A stretch of DNA of 58,049 nucleotides from Candidatus Binatia bacterium (GTDB lineage: Bacteria > Desulfobacterota > Binatia > HRBIN30), in NCBI GenBank assembly GCA_937925685.1, contig CALAMI010000023.1, positions 1 to 58,049 on the forward strand, given 5' to 3'. The translations under genes were made by a program, and so were the position numbers. Positions 54,695 through 58,049 of this stretch are shown piece after piece. Position 1 is the stretch's first letter. Every line of letters begins with the position of its first letter. Under the pieces are notes generated by a model that saw only the letters and a program-made list of their open reading frames with translations, made no database searches and was not told where the DNA came from.

Positions 54695-56278
54695 CTAGTG
54701 GCTCGGCCGGCGGTTCAAGCGCCGGTACGAGGGCTGCAGTTGCCGGTAAATGTGGAGGAATTCTCGGAAAAGTTCTTCGTAAATGGCGTGCCGGGAGGTG
54801 TCGGGGGTGAACACTCGGCCGATGGGAATGCGCTGGTCCATCTCGTCGGGGCGCAAGTGACCGAGCGTGGCCAAGGCAGCGAAAGCAGCGCCGACGGCGT
54901 TGGCTACCCGCGGGTGCTCCGGCCGCAAAATGTTGCAGCCGAGCACGTCGGCGAAGATCTGGCACCAAAGGTCCGAGACTGCCCCGCCTCCGATAAAGCG
55001 CAAGTCGACGAACGGCCGGCCGACGAAGCGCTCGACGTGCATCCGTAACCAGCGGATGTTGAACGCCACTCCCTCCATGACGGCGCGCACGTAGTGGGCA
55101 CGGGTGGTTCGGTGGTCCTGATTCACGAAGGCGCTGCGGGTCCACGGGTCGTTGGCCGGTACGAGCACACCGTTGATCCACGGGGTGAACAAAAGCTTCT
55201 GGCTCCCTGGGGCCACCGAAGCCGCGAGGTCGTTCAAATAGCCATAGGGGTCGTGCAATGGGGCAACGCTGGGATCCTCGGCGGGCAGCAGCACGTTGTC
55301 TTTGAACACTTCGAGGCAGCGACCTGCCATCCCTTGTTCTGCCGTGACCACGTATCGCCCGGCGAGTGCCGCGGGCATCGTGGCAAGCATGTGCCGGATG
55401 TCGGTGCGTTTCCAGGGAACGTGGCAGCTCATCCAGGCAGTGGTTCCGACGTAGAAGTAGCCGATGAAGTCGCGGATCGACCCTGCGCCAATGGCAGCCG
55501 ATTGGCCGTCGCAGGAACCCATCACCACCACCGTGTCGCGACGCAAGCCGAGGTCGTCCGCAACCTGAGGAAGGACGGGGCCGATCACGGAGTTCACCGG
55601 TTTGAGGGGGGGCAATTTCCGCTCATCGATTCCCGCCCAAGCCAGCAACCGTGGGTGGTAGTAGATCTTGTTGGGGTCGCGGTTGTCCGTAAGCCAGTAC
55701 GGGAACATCGTGCCGTAGGAGGCGACGATGCGGCCCGTGAGGCGGGCGTTGAGATAGTCCATGGGCTCGAGGAACTTGTAGGCAGCGCGGTAAAGCTCGG
55801 GTCGGGCGTGCTTGAAAAAGAGGAGATGGCCCAAGCCATCGACACCGGACAGCGCCGGCGCACCTCCGGTGAGGCGGATCCAAGTGTAGAGTTTGTAGGG
55901 GTCGTACCCGGAAAACTTAAGCCAGCCAGCGACGGCATGGCGCACGTAAGGAGCGCCCCGGGAATCCATCCACGAAATGGCCGGGCCAAGGGGCATGCCC
56001 CGCTCGTCTACCGGCACCGTCACTGCCCACTGCGTCGTACACGCGAGGGCGACGATGCGATCCCGGAGCTGCGGTTGCGCGGCGATGGAAGAGCGAGCCG
56101 CCCGGCTCACTTTCTCCCACCACTCGTGGGGGTCTTGCTCCGCCCCGCCGTGATCGAGCAAGCGCGTCGCGATGGGCAAGGTTTGGACACTGGCAACCTC
56201 GCCCCGGGCAGAGACGAGTGCGGTCTTTACCGCACTGGTCCCCATATCGATGGCCAACACCCAGGGATCGCTCTGCAC
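54695..56278 (-). CDS. FGGY-family carbohydrate kinase
   Basis: A 527-residue two-lobed sugar kinase related to xylulokinase/gluconate kinase. The N-lobe starts LAIDMGTSAVKTALVSARG with the phosphate-1 motif; ALACTTQWAVTVPVDERG, SWMDSRGAPYVR and MGSCDGQSAAIGAG follow; RFIGGGAVSDLWCQIFADVL is the C-lobe adenosine motif. Sugar identity cannot be read. The start is GTG 56278, eight bases after CGGAGGA; the longer frame to 56896 overlaps larC and is not coding. It lies 113 bases downstream of larC on the same strand. Confidence 0.9.
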   Translation of the reverse strand: MQSDPWVLAIDMGTSAVKTALVSARGEVASVQTLPIATRLLDHGGAEQDPHEWWEKVSRAARSSIAAQPQLRDRIVALACTTQWAVTVPVDERGMPLGPAISWMDSRGAPYVRHAVAGWLKFSGYDPYKLYTWIRLTGGAPALSGVDGLGHLLFFKHARPELYRAAYKFLEPMDYLNARLTGRIVASYGTMFPYWLTDNRDPNKIYYHPRLLAWAGIDERKLPPLKPVNSVIGPVLPQVADDLGLRRDTVVVMGSCDGQSAAIGAGSIRDFIGYFYVGTTAWMSCHVPWKRTDIRHMLATMPAALAGRYVVTAEQGMAGRCLEVFKDNVLLPAEDPSVAPLHDPYGYLNDLAASVAPGSQKLLFTPWINGVLVPANDPWTRSAFVNQDHRTTRAHYVRAVMEGVAFNIRWLRMHVERFVGRPFVDLRFIGGGAVSDLWCQIFADVLGCNILRPEHPRVANAVGAAFAALATLGHLRPDEMDQRIPIGRVFTPDTSRHAIYEELFREFLHIYRQLQPSYRRLNRRPSH

Positions 56279-56391
56279 CGCAGATTCCTCCGAATTGCAC
56301 CCGACTTCTCTGGCCACCGACGCTAGCGCGCCTCGGGGGCAGCGAACAACACCTGGTGCCGAGGCTCGAAGCGTTGCCCGCTGCGCTGCTG

Positions 56392-57567
56392 TCACTCGCT
56401 CTGCGATCGGGCTGCTGCCAGCGCGGCTTGATAGACGAGTTTCAAGGGCACGTTGGCTTTCTCGGCCGCGCGTTTGCAGTCTTCGTACTCGGGCGCCAAG
56501 TTCCAATGGCCATCGGGCATGCGCGCTGCTTTGATGCGTACCGTTCCGTACGGGGTTAGCACCGTGCGTTGTTCGCGGACGAGGAGGTGGCGGCGCACGG
56601 GGTAGCTGCGCACGCCGAGAGAGGTGGTCTCGTCCAGCATGGCGCGCACGACGGTGGCGTGCCGAGCAGCGTCGACAAGGGCATGCAAGACGACCCCGGG
56701 ACGGTTTTTCTTCATGTACACGGGGCTCAGCCACACGTCGCGGGCCCCTGCCGCGAACAAGCGCTCGAAGGCCCACTCGAACCACTGCGGGGGCATGTCG
56801 TCGAGATTGGTTTCCACCACCAGCAGCTCCTCCTCGAGGAGCAGCGGAGCTGTTTCTGCGAGCACGAGACGCAACACATTCGGGCGGTCGGTCCACTCTC
56901 GCTCACCCGCTCCGTACCCCACGGCGGTCACAGCGAGGGGTGGCGGAGGGCCTGGTTTGCACAAGGTCGCGACGATGGCCGCCCCGGTGGGGGTGACGAG
57001 TTCCCCTTCTCCAGTTCCGAAACAGACCGGGAAGCCGCGGAGCAGCTCGAGCGTTGCCGGGCCGGGAACCGGCAGCGTTCCGTGTTGGGTCGGAACGACT
57101 CCTCTGCCGAGGGGCAGCTCGCTCACGTAGCCAGCTTCGATTTGGAAGTGGTACAAACCAACAGCAGTGGCCACGATGTCGACGATGGAATCGACGGCGC
57201 CGAGTTCGTGAAAGGTAACGTCTTCGGGGGGAACCCCGTGCACGCGCCCTTCCGCAACTGCCAAGCGGTGAAACGTCTCCAGAGCGAGCTTTTGCACCGT
57301 GTGATGGAGCGGGGCCTGCTCGATCATGGAACGGATGTCGCGAAAGGAGCGATGTGCATGCGGAGCATGGGGCGGAACGACGACTTGGAATTTGTAAGCG
57401 CCAATGCCGCTGACCACACGGGGAAAAGCGCGAAGCTCGAAGTGTTCGAGATCGAGTTCGGCAAGCGTGTCGCGCACCGCATCCAGTGGCAGACCCAACG
57501 AAAGCAACGCTCCCACGGTCATATCCCCGCTCACGCCCGCAAAAGCGTCGAAGTAAAGGATCCGCAT
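56392..57567 (-). CDS. larC: LarC, nickel-pincer cofactor biosynthesis protein
   Basis: A 391-residue LarC, which inserts nickel into the pyridinium pincer cofactor of lactate racemase and related enzymes. Family blocks are MRILYFDAFAGVSGDM at the start, VTFHELGAVDSIVDIV, LPVPGPATLELLRG, TPTGAAIVATL and ETNLDDMPPQWFEWA. It is one continuous frame, without the programmed frameshift that splits larC1/larC2 in Lactobacillus. larA, larB and larE are not in this window. The ATG at 57567 matches the family; the frame continues to 57987 without family content. Confidence 0.93.
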   Translation of the reverse strand: MRILYFDAFAGVSGDMTVGALLSLGLPLDAVRDTLAELDLEHFELRAFPRVVSGIGAYKFQVVVPPHAPHAHRSFRDIRSMIEQAPLHHTVQKLALETFHRLAVAEGRVHGVPPEDVTFHELGAVDSIVDIVATAVGLYHFQIEAGYVSELPLGRGVVPTQHGTLPVPGPATLELLRGFPVCFGTGEGELVTPTGAAIVATLCKPGPPPPLAVTAVGYGAGEREWTDRPNVLRLVLAETAPLLLEEELLVVETNLDDMPPQWFEWAFERLFAAGARDVWLSPVYMKKNRPGVVLHALVDAARHATVVRAMLDETTSLGVRSYPVRRHLLVREQRTVLTPYGTVRIKAARMPDGHWNLAPEYEDCKRAAEKANVPLKLVYQAALAAARSQSE

Positions 57568-58049
57568 GGCCGTGCCGGCTCTCCGCTTACGCTTGGCATG
57601 TTGGCGGCTCGGGAACAAGCGGCTGGGCGAACGGAGGGGTGGGTGGCAAGTGGTTGCTTCCCCTAGTCCAGTCACTGGCGCCGGACCACGGGTAGGATTG
57701 CAGTATCTCGGTTCTAGACCAGCCGCGGTTGTGTACGTGCTTCTCCGTGCGCCGAAGGCGAACGCGCGCCCCGCACGGCAGGCGTCTGCCCCTTGCGGTT
57801 GCGCTTTTCCTGCATGGGCACGAGGGCCCGTTCTTGGCCTGCATCGGCCCGTGCGATGCTTTTCAGCGGGGAAACGGCGCGCATCCCTCGTCGCTTCTGC
57901 CAACCCGCGCCTTGGCTCCCGGGTCCGCAGTTTGCCTCCGGCCGGATCGATCCGCTCGAAGGCTTGGCGCAGTGAGTTACCAGCCACGCACAGGTTGTCG
58001 CAATCGTCGGATCGCCGGTTCGCGATCGCGGGTTCCGAATTTGCGGCGC
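57568..58049. other. Right window edge, nothing recognised
   Basis: About 480 bases upstream of larC. The extension of the larC frame is Arg/Ala-rich and unlike LarC. I see no RNA gene or convincing frame; the larC promoter should be here. Confidence 0.4.

Noticed and set aside
56279..56896. N-terminal extension of the FGGY kinase frame
   Set aside because: It overlaps larC, has no kinase content, and a good ribosome site precedes the GTG at 56278.
57568..57987. N-terminal extension of the larC frame
   Set aside because: LarC proteins begin at MRILYFDAF; the extension is low-complexity Arg/Ala/Pro.

Overview
The window is a GC-rich, gene-dense bacterial chromosome segment. It carries a full RecBCD set, a seven-subunit Mrp antiporter, a wax-ester synthase-like acyltransferase, and secreted proteins with cohesin-like and dockerin-like modules. 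This mix suggests an environmental, uncultured lineage formerly grouped with Deltaproteobacteria, such as Binatota/Desulfobacterota-type genomes. That placement is inference; no rRNA is present. One tRNA gene (initiator Met) was found. No CRISPR array, insertion sequence or phage gene was recognised.

Layout. 0.4-9.3 kb is a housekeeping block on the + strand: cinA, thpR, recA, a PilT-type ATPase, recX, alaS, phoH, ybeY, mostly overlapping or tightly spaced. 9.7-18.8 kb holds an orphan histidine kinase, miaB, a zinc-ribbon protein coupled to a cobalamin-binding-like protein, a MAPEG protein, a histidine phosphatase, a saccharopine-dehydrogenase-like oxidoreductase, bioB, a lipoprotein and an acyl-CoA dehydrogenase. 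18.9-25.6 kb (- strand) is an mrpABCDEFG operon ending in a CaCA-type cation exchanger, which joins Na+/H+ and Ca2+ traffic in one transcript.

26.1-31.2 kb (- strand) is the most unusual part. Three neighbouring genes encoded (1) a secreted, membrane-anchored cohesin-like protein, (2) a subtilisin-family protease with a dockerin-like EF-hand tail, and (3) a propeller-like secreted protein with the same kind of tail. All three are interrupted by in-frame stops and frameshifts, two of them at G/C homopolymers. They look like the remains of a small cell-surface scaffold system, or a badly sequenced intact one. A small protein with a domain usually found at the end of large AAA/TPR regulators follows.

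31.6-35.8 kb is a sulfate-type ABC transporter operon (binding protein, permease, and a fused permease-ATPase). Its leader contains a strong intrinsic terminator and an upstream copy of the terminator's 3' arm, which suggests attenuation control. 35.9-42.1 kb contains a small CxxC protein, tRNA-fMet, the WS/DGAT-like acyltransferase, a Cho/UvrC-like GIY-YIG nuclease, a cytochrome c, an aldehyde dehydrogenase and a small membrane protein. 42.4-50.9 kb is a coupled recC-recB-recD operon. 51.0-53.0 kb holds two Dpp/Opp ATPases without permeases. The rest holds a bactofilin, an alpha/beta hydrolase, a DUF3467 protein, an FGGY kinase and larC.
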